Shown: positions 1 to 8,483 of the stretch, one piece after another
Layout: every line of letters begins with the position of its first letter
Numbering within the stretch: the stretch's first letter is position 1
Notes under the pieces: model-generated
Database searches by the model: none
What the model saw: the letters and a program-made list of their open reading frames with translations, nothing else
What the model was told of the DNA's origin: nothing
DNA from: Planotetraspora sp. A-T 1434
GTDB lineage: Bacteria > Actinomycetota > Actinomycetes > Streptosporangiales > Streptosporangiaceae
Reading direction: 5' to 3'
NCBI RefSeq assembly: GCF_025420585.1
Contig: NZ_JAOEGB010000041.1
Coordinates: 1-43,017, forward strand
Length of the DNA stretch: 43,017 bases
Made by a program: the position numbers and the translations under genes

Positions 1-504
1 CGGGGGCAGCGGAGCGGTGATCACGTGAAGGCCGGACGGGAGCGTCCCGGCGGTCGGGCGGGCCGGCGTGTCATCGGGGAGCGGGACGTCGGCCGGGGCC
101 CGCCAGCTCGAATAGACCACCGATCGGGGGAGCTTCTCGGTCGCGGCGGCCGCCCAGTCGGCGCTGAACAGCACCGGCATGGAATCGATGAGAGTCGCGA
201 GGGCACGGTCGCCCGCCGTGGTGAGGAACTTGAGGATCTCCAGCTCGGGGTAGGTGCCCGGCGCCTCCCTGGTGGCCCAGATCCCGTCGATCCGGACGCC
301 CTCGACGCTCTCCAGCGCGTGGACGAGATACTCCCGGGGAGCCGCGTCCGGCCAGTAGACGGTGAAGTCGTCCAGCGCCCGGCCGTCGCCCCGGTCGAGG
401 ACGATGACCTGGGTGATGTCCGCTCCGGCTGACCCGAGCGCGCGGGTGACCTGGCCAAGCGACCCTGGACGGTCCGGCAAGGCGATTCTCAGCCGCAGCA
501 GCAT
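1..504 (-). CDS. ACT-domain protein, partial (runs off the left edge)
   Basis: The minus-strand frame starts at ATG 504 and stays open to base 1, giving 168 residues with no stop. The N-terminus reads MLLRLRIALPDRPGSLGQV, followed by a glycine/alanine turn and ADITQVIVLD, which is the beta-alpha-beta pattern of an ACT ligand-binding domain. A second, less clear half follows from about residue 70, with ILKFLTTAGDRALATL. ACT domains bind amino acids and regulate enzymes or transporters. No catalytic domain is visible in the part present, so this is probably a stand-alone ACT protein of the kind common in actinomycetes. It is divergent from dusB, with 92 bp between the starts. The ligand cannot be named. 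Confidence 0.72.
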   Translation of the reverse strand, partial: MLLRLRIALPDRPGSLGQVTRALGSAGADITQVIVLDRGDGRALDDFTVYWPDAAPREYLVHALESVEGVRIDGIWATREAPGTYPELEILKFLTTAGDRALATLIDSMPVLFSADWAAAATEKLPRSVVYSSWRAPADVPLPDDTPARPTAGTLPSGLHVITAPLPP

Positions 505-596
505 GGTTACCTCCCCGAGCGCTAGAGTAACCGGACAAAAGCCCCACGTCCATGATCTTGTACGGCTCATGCCCCGCGGCAGGCGAAAATGGGCAG

Positions 597-1703
597 GTGA
601 AAATCGGGACGTACGAGGTCTGGCCACCCGTGGTGCTCGCGCCGATGGCGGGCATCACCAACATCGGTTTCCGCAGGTTGTGCCGGGAGCAGGGCGGCGG
701 GCTGTTCGTCTCCGAGATGATCACGTCGCGGGCGCTGGTGGAGCGGGTGCCGCTGACCTTCCAGATGATCCGCTTTGGCGCGGAGGAGACGCCGCGGAGC
801 ATCCAGCTCTACGGGGTCGATCCCGTCATCATCGGCAAGGCGGCCAGGATGATCGCGGAAGAGGACCTGGCCGACCACATCGACCTCAACTTCGGCTGCC
901 CGGTGCCCAAGGTCACCAGGAGGGGCGGCGGGTCGGCTCTGCCGTACAAGCGGAACCTGCTGCGCGCGATCCTCAGGGAGGCCGTCAGGAACGCCGGGCC
1001 GCTGCCGGTGACGATCAAGATGCGCAAGGGCATCGACGACGACCACCTGACTTACCTGGACGCGGGCCGGATCGCCGTCGAGGAGGGCGTCGCCGCCGTC
1101 GCGCTGCACGCCCGTACGGCCAGGCAGCACTACGGCGGCACGGCCGACTGGGACGCGATCAAGCGGCTCAGGGACGCCGTGCCGGAGATCCCGGTGCTCG
1201 GCAACGGCGACATCTGGAGCGCCGACGACGCGCTCCGCATGGTCGCGGAGACCGGCTGCGACGGTGTGGTCATCGGGCGGGGATGCCTGGGCCGCCCCTG
1301 GCTGTTCCGCGACCTGGACCTGGCCTTCGAGGGTGCGGCCGAGCGGACCAGGCCCTGCCTCGGCGAGGTGGGGGCGATGATGTTCCGCCACGCCGAGTTG
1401 CTGTGCGAGGTCATCGGGAGCGAGCCGCACGGTCTGGCCGACTTCCGCAAGCACGTGGGGTGGTACCTGAAGGGGTTCGTGATCGGCGCGGAGACCCGCC
1501 GGGCCCTCACCACCGTCACGAGCCTGGCCGAGCTCCGCGAGCGCGTCGGGGAGCTGGACCAGGACCAGCCGTGGCCCGCGGAGGCCGACGGCCCGCGCGG
1601 CAAGAGCGGCGAGCGCTCGAAGGTCGCGCTGCCGCACGGCTGGCTGGACGACCCGGACGAGATGGCCGCCCTCGACGCGGAGGACGCCACCTCGGGTGGC
1701 TAG
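597..1703 (+). CDS. dusB: tRNA-dihydrouridine synthase (DusB type)
   Basis: An FMN- and NADPH-dependent enzyme that reduces specific uridines in the D-loop of tRNA. The 368-residue product has the N-terminal VVLAPMAGITNIGFR of the TIM barrel and the family signature NFGCPVPKVTRRGGGSAL. The catalytic Cys is about residue 101. LGNGDIW and VVIGRGCLGRPWLF form the flavin-phosphate site, and a C-terminal helical tRNA-binding part includes FRKHVGWYLKGF. GTG 597 is chosen because homologues begin just before KIGTYEVWPPV; an in-frame ATG lies upstream at 552. The stop overlaps the stop of the convergent helicase gene by three bases, within CTAG. Function is confident; the start is less so. Confidence 0.93.
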   Translation: MKIGTYEVWPPVVLAPMAGITNIGFRRLCREQGGGLFVSEMITSRALVERVPLTFQMIRFGAEETPRSIQLYGVDPVIIGKAARMIAEEDLADHIDLNFGCPVPKVTRRGGGSALPYKRNLLRAILREAVRNAGPLPVTIKMRKGIDDDHLTYLDAGRIAVEEGVAAVALHARTARQHYGGTADWDAIKRLRDAVPEIPVLGNGDIWSADDALRMVAETGCDGVVIGRGCLGRPWLFRDLDLAFEGAAERTRPCLGEVGAMMFRHAELLCEVIGSEPHGLADFRKHVGWYLKGFVIGAETRRALTTVTSLAELRERVGELDQDQPWPAEADGPRGKSGERSKVALPHGWLDDPDEMAALDAEDATSGG

Positions 1704-4189
1704 AGGCGGTTGAAGGCCGTGACGTGGAGGACGGCGGTGCCCTCCTCGTCGGAGGCGGCCAGGTCGACCTCGGCGCTGATCCCCCAGTCGTGGTCGCCGG
1801 CCGGGTCCTCGATGACCTGGCGGACCCGCCACAGCTCCTTCTCCTCCTCGATGAGCAGGAGCGCGGGGCCGCGGGCGGCGGGGCCGGTGCCGATCTCCTC
1901 GTGCTCGTCGTAGTACGCGTCGAGGGCGGCCGCCCAGTCCACGTCCGGGTAGAGCTCGACCAGCTCCTCCTCGCGGTCGAGGGCGGCCAGCTCCACCATG
2001 CGGAACATCGCGTTGCGGACGAGCACCCGGAAGGCCCGGGCGTTGGCGGTGACCGGCCGGATGCGGGTCTCCAGCTCGTCGCGGGCCTCCAGGGCCTCGG
2101 ACGGGTTGGCCAGCTTCTCCCACTCGTCGATCAGGCTGGAGTCGACCTGGCGGACCAGCTCGCCCAGCCACTCGATGAGGTCGATCAGGTCGTCGCTCTT
2201 GAGATGCTCGGGGACCGTCTTGGACAGCGTGCGGTACGCGTCGGCCAGGTAGCGCAGCACCGTGCCCTCGGAACGGGCCAGCTCGTAGAACTGGATGTAC
2301 TCGGTGAAGGTCATCGCCCGCTCGTACATGTCGCGGACGATGGTCTTGGGGCTCACGACGTGGTCGCCCACCCACGGGTGCCCCTGCCGGTAGGTCTCGT
2401 ACGCCCCGAACAGCAGGTCGGCCAGCGGCATCGGATACGTCACCTCGGCGAGAAGCTCCATCCGCTCCTCGTACTCGATCCCGTCGGCCTTCATCTGCGC
2501 GACGGCCTCGCCGCGCGCCTTGTTGAGCTGGGCGTGCAGGATCTGCCGGGGGTCGTCGAGCGTCGACTCGACGATCGAGACGATGTCCAGCGCGTACGTC
2601 GGGGACTCCGGATTGAGCAGCTCGAACGTCGCCAGGGCGAACGTGGACAGCGCCTGGTTGAGCGCGAAGTCCTCCTGGAGGTCCACGGTCAGCCGAGCCC
2701 TGCGGCCGTGCTCGTCGGGCTCACTGAGCGTCTCGACGATCCCTCCGGCGAGCAGCGACCGGTAGATCGCGATCGCGTGGCTGATGTGCCGGCGCTGGGC
2801 CTTGCGGTCCTCGTGGTTGTCGGTGAGCAGCCGCTTCATCGCCTGGAAGCAGTCCCCGGGCCGGTTGATGATCGACAGGAGCATGGCGTTGCTGACCTTG
2901 AACCGGGAGGTCAGCGGCTCCGGCTCGGCCGTCTGCAGCTTCTCGAACGTGTCCTCGCTCCAGCCGACGAAGCCCTCCGGCGGTTTCTTCCGGGCGTAGC
3001 CTCGCCGCCTCTTGGGATCGTCGCCGATCTTGGCCAGGGCCCGCTCGTTCTCGATGACGTGGTCGGGCGCCTGACAGACGACATAGCCGACCGTGTCGAA
3101 GCCCGCCCGCCCCGCCCGGCCGGCGATCTGGTGGAACTCCCGGGCGCGCAGCCGCCGCACCCGGTTGCCGTCGAACTTCGACAGCGCCGTGAACAGCACC
3201 GTGCGGATCGGGACGTTGACCCCCACGCCGAGGGTGTCCGTCCCGCAGATGACCTTCAGCAGCCCCGCCTGGGCCAGCCGCTCCACCAGGCGGCGGTATT
3301 TCGGCAGCATCCCGGCGTGGTGGACGCCGATGCCGTGCCGTACGAGCCGCGACAGGGCCCGGCCGAACCGCGTGGTGAACCGGAAGTTCCCGATGAGTGA
3401 GGCGATGGCCTCCTTCTCGGCCTTGGAGGCCATGTTGATGCTCATCAGCGCCTGGGCCCGCTCCATCGCGGCCGCCTGGGTAAAGTGGACCACGTAGACC
3501 GGGGCCTGCTGGGTGGACAGCAGTTCCTCCAGCGTCTCGTGCAGCGGCGTCACCCGGTAGGAGTAGATCAGCGGCACCGGCCGCTCGGCGTTCTTGACCA
3601 CCGCCGTCTGGCGGCCCGTCCGGCGGGTGAGGTCCTTCTCGAAGCGCTCGACGTCGCCCAGCGTGGCCGACATCAGCACGAACTGGGCCTGCGGGAGCTC
3701 CAGCAGCGGCACCTGCCACGCCCACCCGCGGTCGGGCTCGGCGTAGAAGTGGAACTCGTCCATGATCACGGTGCCGACGTCGGCGTCCGCGCCATCCCGC
3801 AGGGCGATCTGGGCGAGGATCTCGGCGGTGCAGCAGATGATCGGCGCGTCCGAGTTGACCGAGGCGTCGCCGGTCATCATGCCGACGTTCTCCGTGCCGA
3901 AGAGCGCGCACAGGTCGAAGAACTTCTCCGACACCAGGGCCTTGATGGGAGCGGTGTAGAAGCTCACCTCGTCTCTGGCCAGCGCCGCGAAGTGGGCGCC
4001 GGCGGCGACGAGGCTCTTCCCCGAGCCCGTGGGCGTCGAAAGGACGACGTTGTTGCCGGAGACGACCTCGATCAGCGCCTCCTCCTGCGCCGGGTACAGC
4101 GTGAGCCCCCGCTCGGCGTTCCAGGCCACGAACGCCTCGAACAGCGAGTCGGGCTCGGAGTCAGTGGGGAGGTGCCGGATGAGGCTCAT
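1700..4189 (-). CDS. DEAD/DEAH-box RNA helicase with C-terminal DUF3516
   Basis: A superfamily 2 helicase of about 829 residues, probably acting in RNA metabolism. Walker A is TPTGSGKS with Lys about 58. Motif II is MDEFHFY, a DEFH variant of DEAH. Motif III is MSATLGD, and motifs V/VI are GTDTLGVGVNVP and HQIAGRAGRAG. The C-terminal 400 residues are the DUF3516 extension typical of actinobacterial members. ATG 4189 is preferred over GTG 4201: GGGGGGTGAG lies about 8 bases before the ATG as a good Shine-Dalgarno site but directly abuts the GTG. The RNA substrate is not evident from sequence. Confidence 0.9.
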   Translation of the reverse strand: MSLIRHLPTDSEPDSLFEAFVAWNAERGLTLYPAQEEALIEVVSGNNVVLSTPTGSGKSLVAAGAHFAALARDEVSFYTAPIKALVSEKFFDLCALFGTENVGMMTGDASVNSDAPIICCTAEILAQIALRDGADADVGTVIMDEFHFYAEPDRGWAWQVPLLELPQAQFVLMSATLGDVERFEKDLTRRTGRQTAVVKNAERPVPLIYSYRVTPLHETLEELLSTQQAPVYVVHFTQAAAMERAQALMSINMASKAEKEAIASLIGNFRFTTRFGRALSRLVRHGIGVHHAGMLPKYRRLVERLAQAGLLKVICGTDTLGVGVNVPIRTVLFTALSKFDGNRVRRLRAREFHQIAGRAGRAGFDTVGYVVCQAPDHVIENERALAKIGDDPKRRRGYARKKPPEGFVGWSEDTFEKLQTAEPEPLTSRFKVSNAMLLSIINRPGDCFQAMKRLLTDNHEDRKAQRRHISHAIAIYRSLLAGGIVETLSEPDEHGRRARLTVDLQEDFALNQALSTFALATFELLNPESPTYALDIVSIVESTLDDPRQILHAQLNKARGEAVAQMKADGIEYEERMELLAEVTYPMPLADLLFGAYETYRQGHPWVGDHVVSPKTIVRDMYERAMTFTEYIQFYELARSEGTVLRYLADAYRTLSKTVPEHLKSDDLIDLIEWLGELVRQVDSSLIDEWEKLANPSEALEARDELETRIRPVTANARAFRVLVRNAMFRMVELAALDREEELVELYPDVDWAAALDAYYDEHEEIGTGPAARGPALLLIEEEKELWRVRQVIEDPAGDHDWGISAEVDLAASDEEGTAVLHVTAFNRL

Positions 4190-4302
4190 GCTTTCGCTCA
4201 CCCCCCTATCCTGCCGAAGCGATCGGAGTGTTCGGACCGACGCGCGGGAGCATGGGCGTGGCGGAGCGAGAAGTGCCAGGTCAAAGCCACAGACTAGGTC
4301 TC

Positions 4303-5454
4303 ATGGGGGAGAAGCGCGCCCGGTTCTCGGGGTGGATCGTCGACGCGCTGCTCGCCTGCGCCGTGCTCGCCTACGCGATCCCGCCGGCGCTGACGGGCCG
4401 GCCGTTCTCATGGTTCCTTTCCTGGTGGCCCGTGCCGCCGTGGGTCGCTGTCTGGGTCGCTGTCTGGGTCGCGGTCCTGTCCGCGGTCGCCGCGGCCCTC
4501 AGCATGCTGGCACGGCGGCGCACGGCATGGCCCTCGATCGTCGCCTCGCTCCTCTGCCTCGCCCTCGCCGGACAGGGCGTGGCGGTCACCATCGCCGCCT
4601 ACTCGATGACGGCCGAGGGCACCGTCCGCCGGTGGCGGCTGACCGCGGCCGTCATGACCGCGGCCTACCTGGTGCTCGACCACCTGGGCCCGAGCCCGGA
4701 CGGCCTCCTCGTCCTCAGCGCCGTGCGCGCCGTCACGCTGGTCTCCGTGCCCGCGGTGATCGGGACATGGGTGCGAGGATGCCGCACGACGCTGGCGGGG
4801 GTATGGCAACGCGAGGAGCAGGCCGCGTCGCGGGAGCGCCGCCGCATAGCGGGGGAGATGCACGACACCGTGACGCACGCCGTCACCGTCATGGTGCTCA
4901 ACGCGGGCCTCATCCAGGACACCCAGGACCTGGGCGAGATCCGGCGGCTCGCCAGGAGCATCGAGGACAAGGGCGTGCGGGCGCTGACCGAGCTCCGCGA
5001 GGTGCTGACCGTGCTGCACCGCAGGGACATGCCCGCGTCCGCCGAAGGGCTGGAGGCGATCCCGCAGCTCGTGGCGGAGGGCAACGCGACCGGCCTCAAG
5101 TGCAGCCTTCATCTCGACGTCCCCGAGGGGACGGTCGCCAGGGAATCCGCGCACGCCTGCTACCGGGTGGTCCAGGAAGGGCTCAACAACGTGCGCAAGC
5201 ACGCTCCCGCGTCCGAGGTGCGGATCACCTGCGAGGCCCGCGACGACATGGTGACGGTGGCGGTGGTGAACAGCGCCGAAGGGCGGCTCCGGCCGTACCC
5301 CGCCGCTCCGCGGATCGGGTCAGGGTACGGGCTGGTCGGCCTGAAGGAGCGGGTCAACCTCGTCGGAGGCTGGCTCGCCTCGGGGCGGACGCCGGAGGGA
5401 GGCTTCGCGCTCACGGCCCGCATCCCCTGTCACCCACCGGACGGGGAGCGGTAG
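4303..5454 (+). CDS. NarL/DesK-type sensor histidine kinase, orphan
   Basis: A membrane sensor kinase of about 383 residues. Residues 1-160 hold several hydrophobic segments. The HisKA_3 dimerisation box carries EMHDTVTHAV, with the phosphorylated His about residue 187. The HATPase domain has an N-box (QEGLNNVRKHA) and a G-box (GSGYGLVGLKERV). ATG 4303 is chosen because the reading frame upstream of it looks non-coding; ATG 4228 is the alternative. No LuxR-type response regulator lies next to it, which is unusual for this family because kinase and regulator are normally paired. A membrane segment is built from a perfect 12-bp tandem repeat (separate entry). The signal sensed is unknown. Confidence 0.88.
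   Translation: MGEKRARFSGWIVDALLACAVLAYAIPPALTGRPFSWFLSWWPVPPWVAVWVAVWVAVLSAVAAALSMLARRRTAWPSIVASLLCLALAGQGVAVTIAAYSMTAEGTVRRWRLTAAVMTAAYLVLDHLGPSPDGLLVLSAVRAVTLVSVPAVIGTWVRGCRTTLAGVWQREEQAASRERRRIAGEMHDTVTHAVTVMVLNAGLIQDTQDLGEIRRLARSIEDKGVRALTELREVLTVLHRRDMPASAEGLEAIPQLVAEGNATGLKCSLHLDVPEGTVARESAHACYRVVQEGLNNVRKHAPASEVRITCEARDDMVTVAVVNSAEGRLRPYPAAPRIGSGYGLVGLKERVNLVGGWLASGRTPEGGFALTARIPCHPPDGER
4441..4476 (+). repeat. Three tandem 12-bp repeats inside the kinase membrane segment
   Basis: TGGGTCGCTGTC occurs twice in tandem, followed by a third copy with one changed base (TGGGTCGCGGTC). The unit is in frame and encodes WVAV three times within a transmembrane stretch. Gain or loss of units would change the segment length by four residues without shifting the frame. 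Confidence 0.9.
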
Positions 5455-6038
5455 GCGCTGAGGGCCTTGAGCCTCCGGAGGGCCTCGTGCGAGCGCGAGC
5501 CCGGCACCGGCGCGTAGATCACCACCCGCTGGTCGCGGTCCGGTACGTGGAGCACCTGGCAGTCCACGTCTATCGGGCCGACGACGGGATGGACGAGCCG
5601 CTTGCGCTGGTCCCTGCGGACCTCCACGTCATGGGAGGCCCACAGCTCGGCGAAGGGCGGGCTGCACGCCAGCAGCTCGGCCACCAGGTCCCGGATGCCC
5701 TTGTCGTCGGGATAGCGTCCCGCCGCCGCCCGGAGGTCCCGGACCGCGGAGCGGGCGAACCGGCCCCGTTCCTCGTCGCACAGGTGCTGCTCCAGGTCGG
5801 GGGAGCGGAACATCCACCGGATCACGTTGAGGTCCTCGCGGGGCACCGTGTCCAGGTCGCCCAGCAACGCGCCGGCCACGCGGTTCCACGCCAGGATGTC
5901 GTACTTCGCGTCGAGCACGTACGCCGGGACGTCCTCCAGGCCCTCCAGCATGTTGAGGACGCCGCTCGGCACGTCCCTTCTCGGGCCCGAGGCCGGCGCC
6001 GGGGTCTCTCCGGCGAGTCTGATCACCGGTGCCAACAA
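5430..6038 (-). CDS. MmyB-type regulator domain that has lost its N-terminal HTH (truncated)
   Basis: From about residue 20 the product is a typical MmyB-like ligand-binding domain, as found at the C-terminus of actinobacterial XRE regulators. It shows LEGLEDVPAYVLDAKYDILA, WNRVAGALLGD, FARSAVRDLRAA, LVHPVVGPIDVDCQVL and VVIYAPVPGS. Family members are about 270-290 residues with an XRE helix-turn-helix in front; here the open frame is only 202 residues and has no HTH. The first eight or so codons are antisense to the neighbouring SDR gene, so the ATG at 6038 is probably accidental. Without the HTH the product should not bind its operator. Its 3' end overlaps the kinase gene by 25 bp. Confidence 0.72.
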   Translation of the reverse strand: MLAPVIRLAGETPAPASGPRRDVPSGVLNMLEGLEDVPAYVLDAKYDILAWNRVAGALLGDLDTVPREDLNVIRWMFRSPDLEQHLCDEERGRFARSAVRDLRAAAGRYPDDKGIRDLVAELLACSPPFAELWASHDVEVRRDQRKRLVHPVVGPIDVDCQVLHVPDRDQRVVIYAPVPGSRSHEALRRLKALSAYRSPSGG

Positions 6039-6702
6039 GGGAATCGGCTACGAGATCGCCAGAGGGCTCATCGCCGAGGGCGTCACGGTCCTCGCCGGGG
6101 CCCGCGACCCGGGCAGGGGCGAGGAGGCCGCCGCCCGGCTCGGTGCCCGGTTCATCCAGGTCGACGTGACCTCGCCCGAGTCGGTGGCCGCGGCAGCCAA
6201 GCGGATCGAGGAGGAGTACGGCACGCTCGACATCCTCGTCAACAACGCCGGCATCGCGCTGGGCGGCCCGTCGGCGAGCCAGACGCCGGTCGACATGACC
6301 CGGACCGTCTACGAGACCAACGTCTTCGGCGTCATCTCCGTGACCAACGCCATGCTGCCGCTCCTGCGCCGGTCGCCCGCGGCGAGGATCGTGAATGTGT
6401 CGAGCGAGGTGGGCTCCCTTGGGCTGACCACCGACCCGGAGAGCCCGTTCTACTCGCTCATAGGGATCGCCTACCAGTCGTCCAAGAGCGCGCTCAACAT
6501 GATCACCGTGTGCTACGCCAAGGAGTTCGCCGATATGAAGATCAACGCGTGTAATCCCGGCTACTGCGCGACGGATCTCAACGCGCACTCCGGCTTCCGG
6601 ACGGCCGCGCAGGGCGCCGCCGTCGCCGTACGGCTGGCCCTGCTGGGCGCCGACGGCCCCACCGGGGCGTTCCTCGGGGACGAGGGGCCCCTGCCCTGGT
6701 AG
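6016..6702 (+). pseudogene. Short-chain dehydrogenase/reductase with lost start codon
   Basis: An SDR-family NAD(P)-dependent oxidoreductase, complete except for its first few residues. It has the cofactor motif ITGANKGIGYEIA (TGxxxGxG), a DV pair at the end of strand 3, NNAGIALGG, catalytic Ser in NVSSEVGS, YQSSKSAL with Tyr and Lys, and a normal C-terminus. Homology begins at SLITGANK, where a start codon would be expected a few residues earlier. Instead the frame runs back without a break into sequence antisense to the MmyB-domain gene, with no ATG/GTG plus Shine-Dalgarno near the junction. In actinomycetes MmyB-type regulators commonly sit divergent from an SDR gene, so both genes appear clipped by one deletion. 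Translation from an odd upstream start cannot be excluded. Confidence 0.72.
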
Positions 6703-7356
6703 TCACAGACCGAGGTCCTCGATCTCCTTGAGCAGCGCGGAGCGGGAGTCGCCGGTCGCGGCCTTCGGGGCCTCGGCGGGGCGGCGGTCCCGGAACAGGT
6801 AGCCGCCCACGATCCCGCCGACGAAGCCGAAGACGTGGGCCTGCCAGCCGATCCCCTCGGCCGGCAGGAGCCCCGCGAACTGGTAGGCGAAGCACAGTCC
6901 CATGACCAGGCCGATGACGATGTCGATCAGGTGCCGGTCGAAGGCCCCGCGCACCAGCACGTAGCCGAAGTAGCCGAACACCAGCCCGCTCGCCCCCGCC
7001 CCGATGGCGGAGGAGTCGGCGGTGAACCAGGACCCCAGCCCGCTGGCGAGGGCGATGAGCCCGGTCACGCCGAGGAACTTCCGCACGCCTCGATAGGCCG
7101 CCAGGAACCCGAAGATGAACAGCGGGCCCGAGTTGCCCTCGATGTGGGCCCAGCTCCAGTGGAGCAGCGGCGCGGAGACGATGCCCGGCAGCCGGTCGAC
7201 GTCCCACGCCCTGATGCCGTAGTGATAGCTGAGCCCGTAGCCGTCGGCCCAGTTCACGATCTGGACGACCCAGATGAGCCCCAGGAAGCCGACCATCACC
7301 CAGAACGCCTTCCGGGCCTCGGCGATCATGATTTCGGCGGTGCGCCCGTCGGTCAC
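6703..7356 (-). CDS. Rhomboid-family intramembrane serine protease
   Basis: A six-segment membrane protein of 217 residues that would cleave transmembrane substrates within the bilayer. The catalytic Ser lies in GAGASGLVFG (about residue 123) and the catalytic His in WQAHVFGFVGG (about residue 174). HWSWAHIEGN supplies the conserved Asn (about residue 75) of the oxyanion region. The C-terminal tail is short, charged and cytoplasmic. Its stop codon directly abuts that of the preceding SDR gene. GTG 7356 is the start used; an ATG at about residue 10 is an alternative. Confidence 0.88.
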   Translation of the reverse strand: MTDGRTAEIMIAEARKAFWVMVGFLGLIWVVQIVNWADGYGLSYHYGIRAWDVDRLPGIVSAPLLHWSWAHIEGNSGPLFIFGFLAAYRGVRKFLGVTGLIALASGLGSWFTADSSAIGAGASGLVFGYFGYVLVRGAFDRHLIDIVIGLVMGLCFAYQFAGLLPAEGIGWQAHVFGFVGGIVGGYLFRDRRPAEAPKAATGDSRSALLKEIEDLGL

Positions 7357-7389
7357 CTCACGAAAGATATCCGCGCGGGCGGACGCGCG

Positions 7390-7800
7390 CTAGACGCGTT
7401 CGAGTACGACCACCGGGATCTCGCGGGAGGTCTTCTTCGTGTACGCGTCGTAGTCGGGCCAGGCGGCCGTCATCGTCCGCCACATGTCCGGCTTCTCCTC
7501 CGGCGTGGCCGTACGGGCCCTGGCCCGGAACCTCTCACCCTTGATCTGCAGCTCGACCTCGGGGTCGGCCTGGAGGTTCAGGTACCACAGCGGCGGATCG
7601 TCGGATCCGCCCTTGGAGGCGACGACCAGGTAGGCGTCGCCGTACGGCCGGTAGATCAGCGGGGTGCTGCGCTTCTGCCCCGACTTGCGGCCGGTCGTCG
7701 TGAGGATCGCGACGGTGGTGCCCTGCCAGTCGTGGCCCTCCTCGCCGCCGGTCTCGACGTAACGCCTGACGTGTTCCTGTCCGAAAAGCATGTCGGTCAC
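7390..7800 (-). CDS. Deazaflavin (F420)-dependent nitroreductase, Ddn/FDR-A type
   Basis: A 136-residue split-barrel protein with the family pattern ILTTTGRKSGQKRSTPLIY, then YLVVASKGGSDDPPLWYLNL and a C-terminal TSREIPVVVLE. These are the F420-binding signatures of the Ddn family, which reduces quinones, nitro compounds or other xenobiotics using F420H2. AGGTGA about 5 bases before the ATG serves as ribosome binding site. The gene lies just downstream of, and on the same strand as, tetR, so it may be co-transcribed with it. The substrate is unknown. Confidence 0.9.
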   Translation of the reverse strand: MTDMLFGQEHVRRYVETGGEEGHDWQGTTVAILTTTGRKSGQKRSTPLIYRPYGDAYLVVASKGGSDDPPLWYLNLQADPEVELQIKGERFRARARTATPEEKPDMWRTMTAAWPDYDAYTKKTSREIPVVVLERV

Positions 7801-7818
7801 CTACCCTTTCGGCGAGCG

Positions 7819-8379
7819 TCAACCGCAGGAGGCGTCGATCAATTCCATGGCGACGTTCAGCGCGGCCTCGGCCCGCTCCTCGTCGGTCACGTCCTCGTCG
7901 GGCACCACGAACCAGACGGCGTGCAAGGTGAACAGCGCCATGGAGCGCTTCAGCCGGATGGTCAGCGGGTCGCCGGGCTCGCACAGCACGTCGAGGAGCG
8001 CGGTTATCCGGTCGCGCATCGCCTCCGCCTTGGTGTGACCGCGCATCGCGGTCTGGTTGCGTTCCATGAAACGCATGACCTCGTGATGGCGGCCCCGGGT
8101 CATGTCGGCGGAGTAGCGCCGGATGATCTCCCGCCTGGCCTCCTCCGTCCGAGGCTGCACCTTCGCCCAGTCGATCAGCGCGTCCAGGGCCTCCATCCGG
8201 TCGTCCATGAGGCTGGCGACGATGTCGTCCTTGGTCTTGAAGTGGTAGTAGAGCGCGGCCTTGGTCACCCCGAGGGCTTCGGCGATCTCGCGCAGGGAGG
8301 TCGCCTCGTATCCCTGCTCCGTGAACAGCCTGATAGCGACCTCCTGGATGCGGGTCCGCGTATCGGTTTGTGCGCCCAT
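7819..8379 (-). CDS. TetR-family transcriptional repressor
   Basis: A regulator of 186 residues. The N-terminal helix-turn-helix reads RIQEVAIRLFTEQGYEATSL, then REIAEALGVTKAALYYHFKTKDDI, an excellent TetR signature. The C-terminal half is a helical ligand-binding and dimerisation domain. ATG 8379 is chosen over a codon 12 residues upstream because AAGGGA lies about 9 bases before it. The gene is divergent from a DHA2 efflux pump, and the intergenic region holds two palindromes matching TetR operators. It therefore probably represses the pump and itself until a toxic ligand binds. Confidence 0.93.
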   Translation of the reverse strand: MGAQTDTRTRIQEVAIRLFTEQGYEATSLREIAEALGVTKAALYYHFKTKDDIVASLMDDRMEALDALIDWAKVQPRTEEARREIIRRYSADMTRGRHHEVMRFMERNQTAMRGHTKAEAMRDRITALLDVLCEPGDPLTIRLKRSMALFTLHAVWFVVPDEDVTDEERAEAALNVAMELIDASCG

Positions 8380-8400
8380 GGTGGATTGTCCCTTAATTGG

Positions 8401-8416
8401 CTTGACGGCCGGCAAG
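8401..8416. promoter_or_regulatory. TetR operator 1 (palindrome)
   Basis: CTTGACGGCCGGCAAG is self-complementary at 14 of 16 positions. It overlaps the TTGACG -35 hexamer (8402-8407) of a plausible plus-strand promoter whose -10 is TATACC (8424-8429), with a 16-bp spacer. A repressor bound here would block RNA polymerase for the pump gene. Confidence 0.7.
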
Positions 8417-8429
8417 TAAGGACTATACC
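8402..8429 (+). promoter_or_regulatory. Candidate promoter of the DHA2 efflux gene
   Basis: TTGACG (8402-8407) and TATACC (8424-8429) are separated by 16 bp, 55 bp ahead of the pump start. The complementary strand reads TATAGT at 8422-8427, a good -10 for tetR itself, so the two divergent promoters appear to overlap. Confidence 0.5.
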
Positions 8430-8441
8430 GTGTCCCGATGC

Positions 8442-8459
8442 ACTAGCCGGTCGGCAAGT
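8442..8459. promoter_or_regulatory. TetR operator 2 (palindrome)
   Basis: ACTAGCCGGTCGGCAAGT is self-complementary at 14 of 18 positions and shares CGGCAAGTAAG with operator 1 exactly 42 bp away (8410-8420 and 8452-8462). Centre-to-centre spacing of 42 bp is four helical turns, placing both sites on the same DNA face. Confidence 0.68.
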
Positions 8460-8483
8460 AAGTTGTTCTCAAGGGGGCCCCAC

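Noticed and set aside
362-3400. 1,012-codon plus-strand frame over dusB and the helicase
   Set aside because: Out of frame with dusB and antisense to the helicase; no recognisable motifs.
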